Assembly: GCA_902802305.1 (NCBI GenBank)
Contig: CADCLG010000026.1
Location: forward strand, 1-35,935
DNA from: an uncultured Spirochaetaceae bacterium
GTDB lineage: Bacteria; Spirochaetota; Spirochaetia; Treponematales; Treponemataceae
Direction: 5' to 3'
DNA length: 35,935 bases
The position numbers and the translations under genes are program-made. Below the pieces are notes generated by a model. That model saw only the letters and a list, made by a program, of their open reading frames with translations. It had not been told where the DNA came from and did no database searches. How positions within the stretch are numbered: the first letter of the stretch is position 1; every line of letters begins with the position of its first letter. This document shows positions 25,694-33,627 of this stretch, in pieces.

Positions 25694-26487
25694 TGCAAGA
25701 CCCGTTTATAGCAAAAATTGTTTCTCGCGATGCAAGAGATTTCGCGAGGAAGATAAAAATAAAGAATCAAGCCAGTAAGGAGGAAGTAACTATGGCTATC
25801 ACAGAAAAAACAATCAGGCAAATCAGAAAAGATTTTGACAAGCACAACGAGCAGGTTCTGAAGATTTACAGACGCAATGGAGATAAAGCGCTTCTGGAAC
25901 TTCTCTATCTGAATTCCGATAATCCGGAAGATGTCGCAGAAGAGTTTGGAATCAGCCTTGAGGATGCCTGTGCACTTGTAGAAAAAGACAAGGCTGCTAA
26001 GGCTGATCCGATTGGAACAATGCAGGAAGCTTCCAAAAAGGCCTCGGCCGCAATTGCAAATCTTCTTGGAAAATCTGAAGAACATGAGCTTTACACAAAA
26101 GCCTTTGAATATGTTGCTTCTACCGGATGTGAAGAACCTTCTGTTCTTGCTGCTGAATTTGGATTCTCTGAAGAGCAGGCTGCAGAACTGATTAAACAGA
26201 TGCGGGAAAATGGTGACATCGCTTGTGAAGACGAGGACGAAAAATCAACTGATGAAGATGAAACTGATGATTTCGATGAAGACGATTTAGATTTCGAAGA
26301 GTCCGATGAAGATTCTGAAGATGATTCTGATGGAGATTTTGACCTTGTTGACCTTTTCAAAAATCCAGAAAAGATTATTGAAGGTCTATGTTTCCTTGGC
26401 GATGTTATTCAGGATACCTCAGAAAAAATCTGCGATGCCCTTGATGAGTCAGTTGATCGCGTAATGGAGCACGACTTTGATGATTAA
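25690..26487 (+). CDS. Acidic HTH-like protein of the LRAT operon, 265 aa (or 231 aa)
   Basis: No family recognised. Two similar segments look like short helix-turn-helix units: NPEDVAEEFGISLEDACALV (~77-96) and EPSVLAAEFGFSEEQAAELI (~148-167). Residues ~178-216 are almost entirely Asp, Glu and Ser. The C-terminus is helical (LFKNPEKIIEGLCFLGDVIQ). Two starts are plausible. The ATG pair at 25690 is coupled to the previous stop with GGAGGAA upstream. The in-frame ATG at 25792 has an even better AAGGAGG. The 34 residues before it (FIAKIVSRDARDFARKIKIK) could be a separate small protein fused in frame by loss of a stop. Confidence 0.65.
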   Translation: MMQDPFIAKIVSRDARDFARKIKIKNQASKEEVTMAITEKTIRQIRKDFDKHNEQVLKIYRRNGDKALLELLYLNSDNPEDVAEEFGISLEDACALVEKDKAAKADPIGTMQEASKKASAAIANLLGKSEEHELYTKAFEYVASTGCEEPSVLAAEFGFSEEQAAELIKQMRENGDIACEDEDEKSTDEDETDDFDEDDLDFEESDEDSEDDSDGDFDLVDLFKNPEKIIEGLCFLGDVIQDTSEKICDALDESVDRVMEHDFDD

Positions 26488-26504
26488 GTTGTTCTGACGA
26501 TATA

Positions 26505-26532
26505 GTACCTCTCGATTTTTTTGGGGAGGTAC
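26505..26532 (+). other. Hairpin between the acidic-protein and ATPase genes
   Basis: GTACCTC pairs with GAGGTAC around a 14-base loop rich in T. It lies about 10 bases ahead of the ATPase ribosome binding site (AAAGGAGG). It could act as a weak terminator of the upstream operon or a message-stabilising stem. Confidence 0.4.
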
Positions 26533-26554
26533 AAAAAGAAAGGAGGAATGCATT

Positions 26555-27439
26555 ATGATAATACTGAAATCTTTTTACTTTGCGTCATCAAGTAGTGAAG
26601 ATAATTTTTTCGATCTTAGTAAAGAAGGAAGAATGACTTGTTTTAATTCTTATTATCCATTCAGAATTCTTTCAAGAAAAAGTTTCAGTTGTATAGACTG
26701 TGATACACCGATTACAATTCTATACGGAGGAAATGGGAGTGGAAAAACAACTGCATTAAATATAATCGCAGAGAAATTACATCTTACTAGAATTGCACTT
26801 TATAACCGAACCCAATTTTTAGAGCAATACTTAAGTCTATGTTCGTATAAAACAGATAATCAATATCCTAAAAAGGGGACAATAATCACAAGTGATGATG
26901 TATTCAATTACATGTTGAATGTAAGGGCCGTGAACCAAGATGTTGATTTTAATAGGAAAAAACTTTTTGACGAATATAATAAAGTAATAGTAAAACCTCG
27001 TCGTGAACTATTACATGTAAATTTTGAAGATGAAAAAAGTGTCAAAACTTTTGATAAAAACATGGCTATCATAAACAACTCAAAATCAGGATTTGTTAAA
27101 AAGACAATGAAGAATAACGTTAGGGAACATTCGAACGGCGAAAGTGCATTACGATATTTCATGGAAAAGATAGAAAAGAATGCACTTTATCTGTTAGATG
27201 AACCAGAAAACAGTCTTTCGGCAAAGAATCAAATTCTGCTTGCAAAATATATTGAAGACAGTGCATGGGCATGTGACTGTCAGTTTATAATTGCTACACA
27301 TTCTCCTTTTTTGCTTGCAATGAAGCGTTCAAAAATTTATGACTTAGACGATGATCCTGTATCTATAAAAAAATGGACAGAACTTGAAAGCATAAAATGT
27401 TATAGAGATTTCTTTAAGGAACATGAGCAGGATAAATAA
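26555..27439 (+). CDS. ABC-type AAA ATPase, 294 aa
   Basis: A stand-alone soluble ATPase of the AAA_15/AAA_21 (OLD/RecF-like) type. Walker A is GGNGSGKTT (~75-83), the signature-like HSNGESALRYF sits at ~191-201, Walker B is LYLLDEPENSLS, and the switch His is in FIIATHSPFLL. The first ~50 residues lead into the ATPase core. It lacks the TOPRIM nuclease of OLD proteins and any membrane part. Such single ATPases occur both as housekeeping regulators and as parts of two-gene defence modules. AAAGGAGG lies 8 bases before the ATG. A 57-codon ORF follows 30 bases downstream and may be its partner. Confidence 0.78.
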   Translation: MIILKSFYFASSSSEDNFFDLSKEGRMTCFNSYYPFRILSRKSFSCIDCDTPITILYGGNGSGKTTALNIIAEKLHLTRIALYNRTQFLEQYLSLCSYKTDNQYPKKGTIITSDDVFNYMLNVRAVNQDVDFNRKKLFDEYNKVIVKPRRELLHVNFEDEKSVKTFDKNMAIINNSKSGFVKKTMKNNVREHSNGESALRYFMEKIEKNALYLLDEPENSLSAKNQILLAKYIEDSAWACDCQFIIATHSPFLLAMKRSKIYDLDDDPVSIKKWTELESIKCYRDFFKEHEQDK

Positions 27440-27469
27440 TACTTTTTATGAAATTTTTGGGAGGTTAAA

Positions 27470-27643
27470 ATGATTAATATTTTTAGAAAATCTAAATGGA
27501 AGATTTTGTATGTTGAAGAAGCTGGAGCTCCTAAGAAGGGGTTAATTGTTACTGCAAAAACAATTGAACAGGCTAAAGAACAGTTTCGGCAGTTTATCGG
27601 TGAAAAATCTGTTATTCATTTTACAATTATGATGATTCGTTAA
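27470..27643 (+). CDS. Small protein downstream of the ATPase, 57 aa
   Basis: MINIFRKSKWKILYVEEAGA begins the protein, followed by PKKGLIVTAKTIEQAKEQFR, then QFIGEKSVIHFTIMMIR. GGGAGG precedes the ATG by 6 bases, which supports a real gene. The pattern of strand, strand, helix, strand suggests a compact alpha/beta fold. The gene follows the ATPase by 30 bases on the same strand. No family recognised. From 27644 to 27877 there is no further gene, only a palindromic repeat at 27815. Confidence 0.6.
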   Translation: MINIFRKSKWKILYVEEAGAPKKGLIVTAKTIEQAKEQFRQFIGEKSVIHFTIMMIR

Positions 27644-27814
27644 ACACTAATTGCAAGCCTCAGTTTTTCAATCTGTATAAGTAAGTATAATCCGGGAATT
27701 GAAACAACTTTCCGTTGAGTCATTTCCAAAAATAAATTGTTAGGATTTTCCTCTGACTTCTGCTAATATACAATTACCGCGCGGAATTAAAGACCGGCAG
27801 CTTTCAGTTCTGTC

Positions 27815-27835
27815 ACCCTGAATTTGTTTCAGGGT
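27815..27835. repeat. Palindromic interspersed repeat (CCCTGAA...TTCAGGG type)
   Basis: ACCCTGAA and TTCAGGGT form a perfect 8-bp stem with a TTTGT loop, flanked by GTC and CTC. It closely resembles a palindrome of the CCTGAAC-TTGTTTCAGG type that is scattered in intergenic DNA of many unrelated bacteria. Only one copy is in this window, so multiplicity is inferred. Confidence 0.5.
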
Positions 27836-27877
27836 CTCATAAATAAAGTTTGCCGGAACAACAGGAGACAAAACAAA

Positions 27878-29014
27878 ATGAAAAACTCAATTGGAAGCAA
27901 CATCAAATACTACAGAAAGCAGCTGGGGCTCACACAGGAAGAACTTGCGGGCCAGCTCTTTGTTACTTCTCAGGCGGTGAGCAAATGGGAAAGCGACGCG
28001 GGCCTGCCGGATACTGCGCAGATTGTTCCGCTTGCAAAGGTGCTCAATATTTCTACTGACGCGCTTTTTGGTCTTGAACAGGGAAATTATGATGCTGTTA
28101 CGGCCGCTAAGGTTCATGTAAAATTCCGCGAACTACGCAGTCAGATTGATAAAAAGAAGGGCGCACTTGAGGCCTGCGAATATCTTCTATCTGAATGCGA
28201 GGCAAATCCACTGAACTTTGAAATATACATGTACTTTGTTCAGAGTGTTGCAAACTTAAGCCGCAATATCAATCCATTCGGCGAATACAAAAAAGGCATG
28301 AATGAAACCTACGACAAATATTTTGACGAGGCTTTGAAAAAATCTGTTCAGGTTATACGCTATTGCAAGGAAGAAGATTTTGTTGAAAAAACTCACTTCG
28401 CTCTTTCCTGGATTTACATTCACTGCAAAGAATATGAAAAGGCCCGCGAGCACATAGCAAAGCTCCCAAGCATAAAATCTAACATGCTCAAGGAAAGTAT
28501 TCTTGCCAAACTGGAAGGCTTTGAAAATGGCGTTGAGGCACAGCTTAAGGCTCAGCACAATAATTCTCAGCTCATGTGCTTGCCCTTCAACAAGGAGTTT
28601 GTATATTCCGCAGAAACATATTTCTGGAACAAACCGGAGCTGACAGCCGACTATTGCGAATGGGCTTTGAACATAATTTTTGCAATCTGCAAGGACCAAA
28701 CAATGAAGCCGTTCTGTCAGGGCTTTGTGAAGGATTTGTATGCCTTTAAGATTTGCAGCGAGTTGAAGTCTGGACGGTCCGAAGATATCAAAGCCGCCCG
28801 CGAAGATTTTGCCGCACTTAAAAAACTGATTTATGATTATGTCGATTTTTGCGCAGCCGAGCTTGAGCGTAAAGACCTTCTGAATGCATATGATGAAAAG
28901 GGCATTTTGAATATGAAGCTTTACACAAAAGAAGATGGCGACCGCCGCGTAAAAGAACTTGAAGAAAAAATCAAAAACTGGTGCGGCGAAGAAGCGTTGA
29001 AGAAAGTAATGTAA
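27878..29014 (+). CDS. XRE regulator with long helical C-terminal domain, 378 aa
   Basis: The N-terminal ~65 residues are a standard HTH: IGSNIKYYRKQLGLTQEELA, then GQLFVTSQAVSKWESDAGLP, then DTAQIVPLAKVLNISTDALF. The remaining ~300 residues are helical, with pairs such as KKGALEACEYLLSECEANPL and CKEYEKAREHIAKLPSIKS that look like TPR-style repeats, as in peptide- or ligand-sensing regulators. The start is 27878 because AGGAGA precedes it; the frame extends upstream into the palindromic repeat. The QAVSKWE recognition helix is the common gut-Firmicute/spirochaete type. It stands alone, with a hairpin cluster downstream. Confidence 0.82.
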   Translation: MKNSIGSNIKYYRKQLGLTQEELAGQLFVTSQAVSKWESDAGLPDTAQIVPLAKVLNISTDALFGLEQGNYDAVTAAKVHVKFRELRSQIDKKKGALEACEYLLSECEANPLNFEIYMYFVQSVANLSRNINPFGEYKKGMNETYDKYFDEALKKSVQVIRYCKEEDFVEKTHFALSWIYIHCKEYEKAREHIAKLPSIKSNMLKESILAKLEGFENGVEAQLKAQHNNSQLMCLPFNKEFVYSAETYFWNKPELTADYCEWALNIIFAICKDQTMKPFCQGFVKDLYAFKICSELKSGRSEDIKAAREDFAALKKLIYDYVDFCAAELERKDLLNAYDEKGILNMKLYTKEDGDRRVKELEEKIKNWCGEEALKKVM

Positions 29015-29040
29015 TTGTCTTTCAGCGAGGGGCGTTGGTC

Positions 29041-29196
29041 GCACGCAAGCGTGCTTACCGAGTTTTCAAGCAAACTCGCGGAAAAATGGATTGGGGATTT
29101 TAAGGGGCTAATTCTACTACGCAGGTTTAGCCCCTTAGGAGAAGGGGTAGCGGAAAACCGCAAAGCGGGTTGGAGCGAGGGGAAAGCCTTCCCCTC
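29041..29196. repeat. Cluster of five consecutive hairpins between convergent genes
   Basis: This ~190-base gap carries no gene but five perfect stems: GCACGC/GCGTGC at 29041-29054, CGAGTTT/AAACTCG at 29059-29078, AAGGGGCTAA/TTAGCCCCTT at 29102-29136, GCGG/CCGC at 29150-29161 and GAGGGGAA/TTCCCCTC at 29177-29196. It is much richer in G and C than its surroundings. It probably ends both converging transcripts, and may be an interspersed repeat. Confidence 0.55.
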
Positions 29197-29204
29197 CTAA
29201 CTTT

Positions 29205-30968
29205 TTACAATTTAGGAACTTTCTTCCCAACGCAAATCACCATGGCAGGCACCTTTTCATTTCTGCTCGCATATTCATTTTTATACCAACCATTCCAGGC
29301 ACCCTGATAAACAAGAGCCATAACAAAGGCATCTCCACAAAGCTGATATTTCAAAGTCTCTGGAACCTGGTTGCGCAAGTGCTTTGGAGCTTCAACAGGA
29401 TTTACAAGCAGGGATTCCAGCTCGGCATGAAAGCTTTTAGCAAAATCAAGAATTGCAAAGTGAAAAATATTATCAAAAAGATATTCGGCGTCATCATTTT
29501 CTAAAACCGGAAGATTCAAGATTTCGGCAGTTTTTCCTGCGTCCTCCGTGGTCAATCCGACTTCCCCAAAAGCCGCTTCTGCTTCAGCTTCAGCCTTCGC
29601 CGCATTCCCCGCAGGAGTCTCCTTCCCCAGTAAATTACACTCCTCATAACGCTCAATCACTTCCTTATCAAAAAACTTTGGCGCAATCAAAGGAATATCA
29701 CTTTCTTCCCCGGCATAAAGGGCATAGCAAACCTTAAGAAACTGCAGATGATCCAGAGGCCAGAACTTGCTGAAGGTAAAGCCAGCTGCAACATCATAAG
29801 CATAAAAGCACATGTCCTCGTGATTTTTATAAGGCCCGGTTGCAAGTGCGTGACAACCATTCAGTTTGCAAAGGGAGTGCCCGGTAACATAATCCCAGTC
29901 ATCTTTATAATCAAGAGAAGTTTGAAAGCCGTAAGCATAGCCTTGCCACTTTGCCTGATGCTTAATACTCATAACATCGGGCTTAGAAATCTTCTGAGCT
30001 TTTACTTCGCGAACAGCTTCATGAATAATAAAAATTGCCGCAAACTGAAGGAGGCTTGCCTTCTGTCTTTCATTCATCTTTTTATAGCAATCCAGATGGC
30101 GGATTTTTTCAAGCCAGCTTTCCAGCAGCTCCCACATTTTCTGAGCGTGTTTTTCTGCAACTGCCTTATCGTGGTCATAAGCCATGTCTTTTTCTTCCTG
30201 AGTAAAGATGATAAAGCTTGTATAAACCTTGTCTCCCTTGCGAGCCATAAAATCATAAGAAATCAATTCTTCAACAATAGGTTCAATGTAGGCTGCAGAA
30301 ATTCCAAGTCCTTGTGAAAGCTCTGTAATCGTGAACGGTTTTTTGTAGGCCATTATCAGAATGTTTTGATGAATGCGGCGGGTCCAATCATTTACATAAA
30401 AAGCCTGGCAGTCATTTTCCATTTCGCCATACATCCAGATTCCAAGCTGCTCCGGCTCGTAACTTTGCTTTTCGAATTTTTCCATTTCTTTTTTCTCCAT
30501 TTGTGATTTCAGATTCATACGGGCGGTGTTGAGTCTGGATTTTACCGTGTTAGTATTTATGTCCAGTTCTTCAGCAATTGACTGAAGATTCTGTCCATGA
30601 ATAAAATGCCGAACCAGAACTTCCCGATAATTTTTTGAAAACTGAGCGATGAAGCTTCGGACCTTTTCTCTTTCTTCATCTTTGATGAGTTTGTCCAGAG
30701 CGGGCTCTTCGCTGCTTTCAAAATCAAAGCGGGGAATTACACCGTAAGAAATGACAGGCTTTGAATATTTTGATCGAAGAAAATCGTTGAACTTGTGATT
30801 CAAAATGCCAGTAAGGTAAGCCTGAAGGTTTTCGATTTTCTCAGGCTCGGCAACGATTGCACTTAAAAGAGTTTCGCTTACTAAATCTTCAGCCTGTTCA
30901 AAATTATCAGTTTTTTTGACTGCAAGCTTCAAAAGATATTGGGCGTAATCAAATAAGTCTTCTTTCAT
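29205..30968 (-). CDS. ECF-type sigma factor with ~430-residue C-terminal extension
   Basis: A 587-residue protein. The first ~155 residues are a sigma-70 region 2 (FEQAEDLVSETLLSAIVAEP, then LTGILNHKFNDFLRSKYSKP) and region 4 (FSKNYREVLVRHFIHGQNLQ, then SIAEELDINTNTVKSRLNTA), as in ECF sigma factors, which guide RNA polymerase to alternative promoters. ECF factors are normally ~180 residues. Here a winged-helix-like part (ITELSQGLGISAAYIEPIVE) and a further ~350 residues with an Ala/Glu-rich linker (NAAKAEAEAEAAFGEV) follow, perhaps a fused sensor. The start is 30968 (AGGAAACGAAA upstream); the frame runs nine codons further to a GTG. No anti-sigma gene is adjacent. Confidence 0.78.
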   Translation of the reverse strand: MKEDLFDYAQYLLKLAVKKTDNFEQAEDLVSETLLSAIVAEPEKIENLQAYLTGILNHKFNDFLRSKYSKPVISYGVIPRFDFESSEEPALDKLIKDEEREKVRSFIAQFSKNYREVLVRHFIHGQNLQSIAEELDINTNTVKSRLNTARMNLKSQMEKKEMEKFEKQSYEPEQLGIWMYGEMENDCQAFYVNDWTRRIHQNILIMAYKKPFTITELSQGLGISAAYIEPIVEELISYDFMARKGDKVYTSFIIFTQEEKDMAYDHDKAVAEKHAQKMWELLESWLEKIRHLDCYKKMNERQKASLLQFAAIFIIHEAVREVKAQKISKPDVMSIKHQAKWQGYAYGFQTSLDYKDDWDYVTGHSLCKLNGCHALATGPYKNHEDMCFYAYDVAAGFTFSKFWPLDHLQFLKVCYALYAGEESDIPLIAPKFFDKEVIERYEECNLLGKETPAGNAAKAEAEAEAAFGEVGLTTEDAGKTAEILNLPVLENDDAEYLFDNIFHFAILDFAKSFHAELESLLVNPVEAPKHLRNQVPETLKYQLCGDAFVMALVYQGAWNGWYKNEYASRNEKVPAMVICVGKKVPKL

Positions 30969-31084
30969 TTTCGTTTCCTGTGATAAGCCGTGCACGCTTT
31001 TTCATTCTTTTCTCGTATATTATTATAGTCGTAAAATTTAGAAAATAGGTTGGTGGATTTTGAATTTTTTCTTATAATTTTTCC

Positions 31085-31113
31085 TTGACATACATATATT
31101 ATATATGTATATT
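31085..31113 (+). promoter_or_regulatory. Promoter with palindromic operator for the RHH-PIN module
   Basis: TTGACA at 31085, a 17-base spacer and TATATT at 31108. Between and across them ATACATATAT (31090-31099) and ATATATGTAT (31101-31110) form a perfect 10-bp inverted repeat around a single T. A repressor bound here would block polymerase, the usual antitoxin autoregulation. Confidence 0.7.
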
Positions 31114-31119
31114 ATAACT

Positions 31120-31383
31120 ATGGCAGTTGTATTAAGAAAGAAACCGGTAACAATTTACCTTCAGGAAATTAAATATCTCATGTTTCAGAAAATGGCAAAA
31201 GAGCAGAACCGTAAGGCTGCAGAACTTGTTCGCGATGCGATGGATGAATATATCCAGAATCATTCGGCACAAAAAAAATGCCTTGATTCCTGGGAGCCAC
31301 TTTCTCTTGGTGGGCTCAAAAGTGGGGCACAAGACTGGCTTTCAAAAGATTATCATGATGAGATGCTGGGGAGTTCCTTTTGA
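31120..31383 (+). CDS. Ribbon-helix-helix antitoxin-like protein, 87 aa
   Basis: Likely antitoxin of the adjacent PIN toxin and repressor of their promoter. VTIYLQEIKYLMFQKMAKEQ is the RHH strand and first helix, and NRKAAELVRDAMDEYIQNH the second helix, which form the DNA-binding dimer. The C-terminal ~40 residues (DSWEPLSLGGLKSGAQDWLS) are the expected toxin-neutralising tail. The ATG at 31120 lies only 7 bases after the -10 box, so the message would be nearly leaderless; an ATG at 31105 lies inside the operator. The TGA overlaps the toxin start (TTGA). Confidence 0.78.
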   Translation: MAVVLRKKPVTIYLQEIKYLMFQKMAKEQNRKAAELVRDAMDEYIQNHSAQKKCLDSWEPLSLGGLKSGAQDWLSKDYHDEMLGSSF

Positions 31384-31820
31384 TTGGCATTGATACAACC
31401 TTTTTGATTGATTTAGAAATTGCTGATTCACCACGACACCAGGCTGCCTTAAAACTTTTTAATAAATGGCTCGGAGAAAAGCATTCTGTTCTAGCTATTT
31501 ATAATCAGACTTTTCTGGAATTTCAGCATGTGATTACAGATTCAAAACGATTTAATTCTCCGCTTACAATGGAAAAGGCGATTGAACGAAGCTGGTTTTG
31601 GATAGACCAGGAACGAATCAAAATTATTTATCCTACAGAAAGTTCTCTCAAACGCGCGCTTTTGTGGTGCAATATGTACAAGCTTGGAAGAAAGAGAATT
31701 CAGGATACACATATGGCCGCCGCCTTTGCCGAAGCAGGAGTTTCTGAACTGTGGACGGCAAATCCGGCTGATTTTGAGATTTTTGAAACTTTTGATCTGG
31801 TGGATTATAAGAATTTGTGA
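31380..31820 (+). CDS. PIN-domain (VapC-like) toxin, 146 aa
   Basis: A metal-dependent ribonuclease of the PIN fold; VapC members cut tRNA or rRNA to stop translation. The acidic site is intact: D5 in IGIDTTFLID, E47 in TFLEFQHV, D109 in RIQDTHMAAAF and D131 (with N128) in TANPADFE. The start is a TTG overlapping the antitoxin TGA, with GGGGAG upstream, so it is made only with the antitoxin. The antitoxin is RHH rather than AbrB- or Phd-type. The gene converges on an XRE-DUF5680 gene, with a gap of 26 bases. Confidence 0.85.
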   Translation: MIGIDTTFLIDLEIADSPRHQAALKLFNKWLGEKHSVLAIYNQTFLEFQHVITDSKRFNSPLTMEKAIERSWFWIDQERIKIIYPTESSLKRALLWCNMYKLGRKRIQDTHMAAAFAEAGVSELWTANPADFEIFETFDLVDYKNL

Positions 31821-31846
31821 AAACTTAAAATCTGAAAAAAATGCAG

Positions 31847-32527
31847 TCACGAAGCAACTCGTGTCAGTCCGCCGTGAAAATAACATTCATAAACTTTTAT
31901 ATCCTTCCAGTAAATTTCTTCGTAGCCCTGAAACCAGGTAAAGTCTCCGTTTACGCTGTACTTGTAGATGTATTCTCCGTCTTCAAAATATTCGGGGCCA
32001 CGATAAGGCATTTTGTAATTTGCGGCGCGCAGAGCAGCTTTTAAAAAGTTTCCGCTGAATTCTTTTGCGAGTACACGCCCCATGTAATTCATTGCATAAA
32101 GAGCTTTTCCTTTTTTCCAGATTGCTTCCTGGCCGGCAAATTGTTCACCACCAACATAAGTGTCGTGGTAGGTGTAATCACCATTTTCGTAGCGAAAGTC
32201 GTGAGAGTCCAGACGGGTAGAAGGAGCTTCGTTCATGAAGGCGGCGTAGGTGTTTACATTTGCTTCAAGGCGAAAGTCGATGAGATGCTCCAAATCTGTG
32301 TCTGTACTGGCAACCGGCGCCATCATACATTCTCCGTCTCGCACAAGATAATCAACCGTTACATTCATCAAATTACTTATCTGAATCAGATTAGAAATAT
32401 CAGGATAGACCTGTCCCGACTCCCACTTTGCAACTGCCTGACGGGACACATTTAATTTTTGAGCAAGTGCCTCCTGGGTGATTCCTTTATTCTTTCGTAA
32501 GATTGCAAGCTTTTCAGAGAATATCAT
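31847..32527 (-). CDS. XRE regulator with DUF5680 domain, 226 aa
   Basis: Residues ~5-62 are an XRE helix-turn-helix (LAILRKNKGITQEALAQKLN, then VSRQAVAKWESGQVYPDISN). Residues ~75-226 match the DUF5680 pattern: LIDFRLEANVNTYAAFMNEA, then HDFRYENGDYTYHDTYVGGE, AIWKKGKALYAMNYMGRVL and EEIYWKDIKVYECYFHGGL. DUF5680 is thought to be a ligand- or stress-sensing cap on such regulators, with no known ligand. GGAGG lies ahead of the ATG at 32527. The 148-base gap upstream holds its promoter; nothing else is seen there. Targets are unknown. Confidence 0.82.
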   Translation of the reverse strand: MIFSEKLAILRKNKGITQEALAQKLNVSRQAVAKWESGQVYPDISNLIQISNLMNVTVDYLVRDGECMMAPVASTDTDLEHLIDFRLEANVNTYAAFMNEAPSTRLDSHDFRYENGDYTYHDTYVGGEQFAGQEAIWKKGKALYAMNYMGRVLAKEFSGNFLKAALRAANYKMPYRGPEYFEDGEYIYKYSVNGDFTWFQGYEEIYWKDIKVYECYFHGGLTRVAS

Positions 32528-32675
32528 TCTGACCTCCTGTGTATGACCTCTGGCTGCTGGTGTTTTTTAGCAAAGCGTTAAGTTATTGTAACATGCTGAC
32601 ACTTCTTTTTACATAACCGTACAGTTGCTTTTCTGCTACTTTTAGTTGACTTTGTAAGCCCCACCTAACAGAAGC

Positions 32676-33608
32676 TTACTCAAACCCCAGTTCCTGCTGA
32701 TTATCTACCCAGGTCTTTTGTTCCGCAATATGAAGCTTGCCTCTGGGCAGGCTGCCTCCAATCAGAAATGGCGAAGTAGGGTCGTGGAGCTTTTGATTTT
32801 TTGCAACCTGGGCAAGGTCGTTGTTTGCATAGCAATATTTGCAATAGTGACGGCAGGTATCGTAGGCACCGATATCTGCGGAAAGATAGCAGATACATTC
32901 TTTTCTAGACGGTTTGTAATTTGGTACCTTTAGCTTTTTGCCTATTGCCCTTTCGTAGTCGCGGATGGTCATGCAGCCACCGCAGTCTGCTCCATAAGGT
33001 GCAAGAAAATCTCCTTCGCCACAGGGCTTTACAAGCATTCCGTGGTCACTGGCAATTTTAATAATGGTACGACCCAGAAAAAGCTTGTCTCTCGGGCTAA
33101 CCTCACGTACCCCCGGAAAATTGCGCTTCACCTTTTCATATAAATCAATAAAGCTGATTACAACAATTTTTGTAAAACCTTCGAGTGCACTTGCCATTTT
33201 TTCAAAAGACTGAAGATGAAAGTCCACTGTATATTTTGAATTAATAAAAATCGGGTCGTAACGCCAGCCGCAAGCTCCAGCCCCAACCACGCGTGACAAA
33301 TATTTAAACGATTCAATAACCTCAGACTTCTCCGGCACCCCGGGCTCAATATCCTTTCCATAAGGTGTAATCGTAACATACCAGAACTGGCCAAAATCCT
33401 TTACAAGCTCAAGGTAAGGAAAAAAGGGGGCAGGATTTTTTGTACAAAAACCAATCACATCCACCACATGCGGATTAATTTCGTAACGCATAACAAGACT
33501 TGGATTATAAGGATTTCTTACAAGAACAAAGCCTTCCTTAATTCTGTTTGCAAGCCAGAGAGAAAAAAAAGCCGGAATGTCTGTGCGTTGACCGGTATTT
33601 AAAATCAT
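32676..33608 (-). CDS. DUF1848 family protein
   Basis: A 310-residue uncharacterised conserved protein. The family pattern is seen at the start (ILNTGQRTDIPAFFSLWLAN), in VDVIGFCTKNPAPFFPYL, FWYVTITPYGKDIEPGVP and GWRYDPIFINSKY, and in the Cys-rich C-terminus (GGCMTIRDYERAIG, then CICYLSADIGAYDTCRHYCK and YCYAN). The Cys arrangement suggests a metal or iron-sulphur site and a distant radical-SAM-like barrel, but no function is established. The MBL hydrolase gene ends 19 bases upstream, so the two are co-transcribed. No strong ribosome binding site is visible. Confidence 0.8.
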   Translation of the reverse strand: MILNTGQRTDIPAFFSLWLANRIKEGFVLVRNPYNPSLVMRYEINPHVVDVIGFCTKNPAPFFPYLELVKDFGQFWYVTITPYGKDIEPGVPEKSEVIESFKYLSRVVGAGACGWRYDPIFINSKYTVDFHLQSFEKMASALEGFTKIVVISFIDLYEKVKRNFPGVREVSPRDKLFLGRTIIKIASDHGMLVKPCGEGDFLAPYGADCGGCMTIRDYERAIGKKLKVPNYKPSRKECICYLSADIGAYDTCRHYCKYCYANNDLAQVAKNQKLHDPTSPFLIGGSLPRGKLHIAEQKTWVDNQQELGFE

Positions 33609-33627
33609 AGATATCTATTTACAACCT

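Noticed and set aside
28256..29044. 262-codon open frame opposite the XRE gene.
   Set aside because: It is the mirror of a well-supported HTH/TPR-like gene and its translation has no family pattern or ribosome binding site.
29748..30317. 189-codon open frame opposite the sigma factor gene.
   Set aside because: It is a shadow of the C-terminal extension, with Cys/Phe-rich sequence typical of antisense frames.
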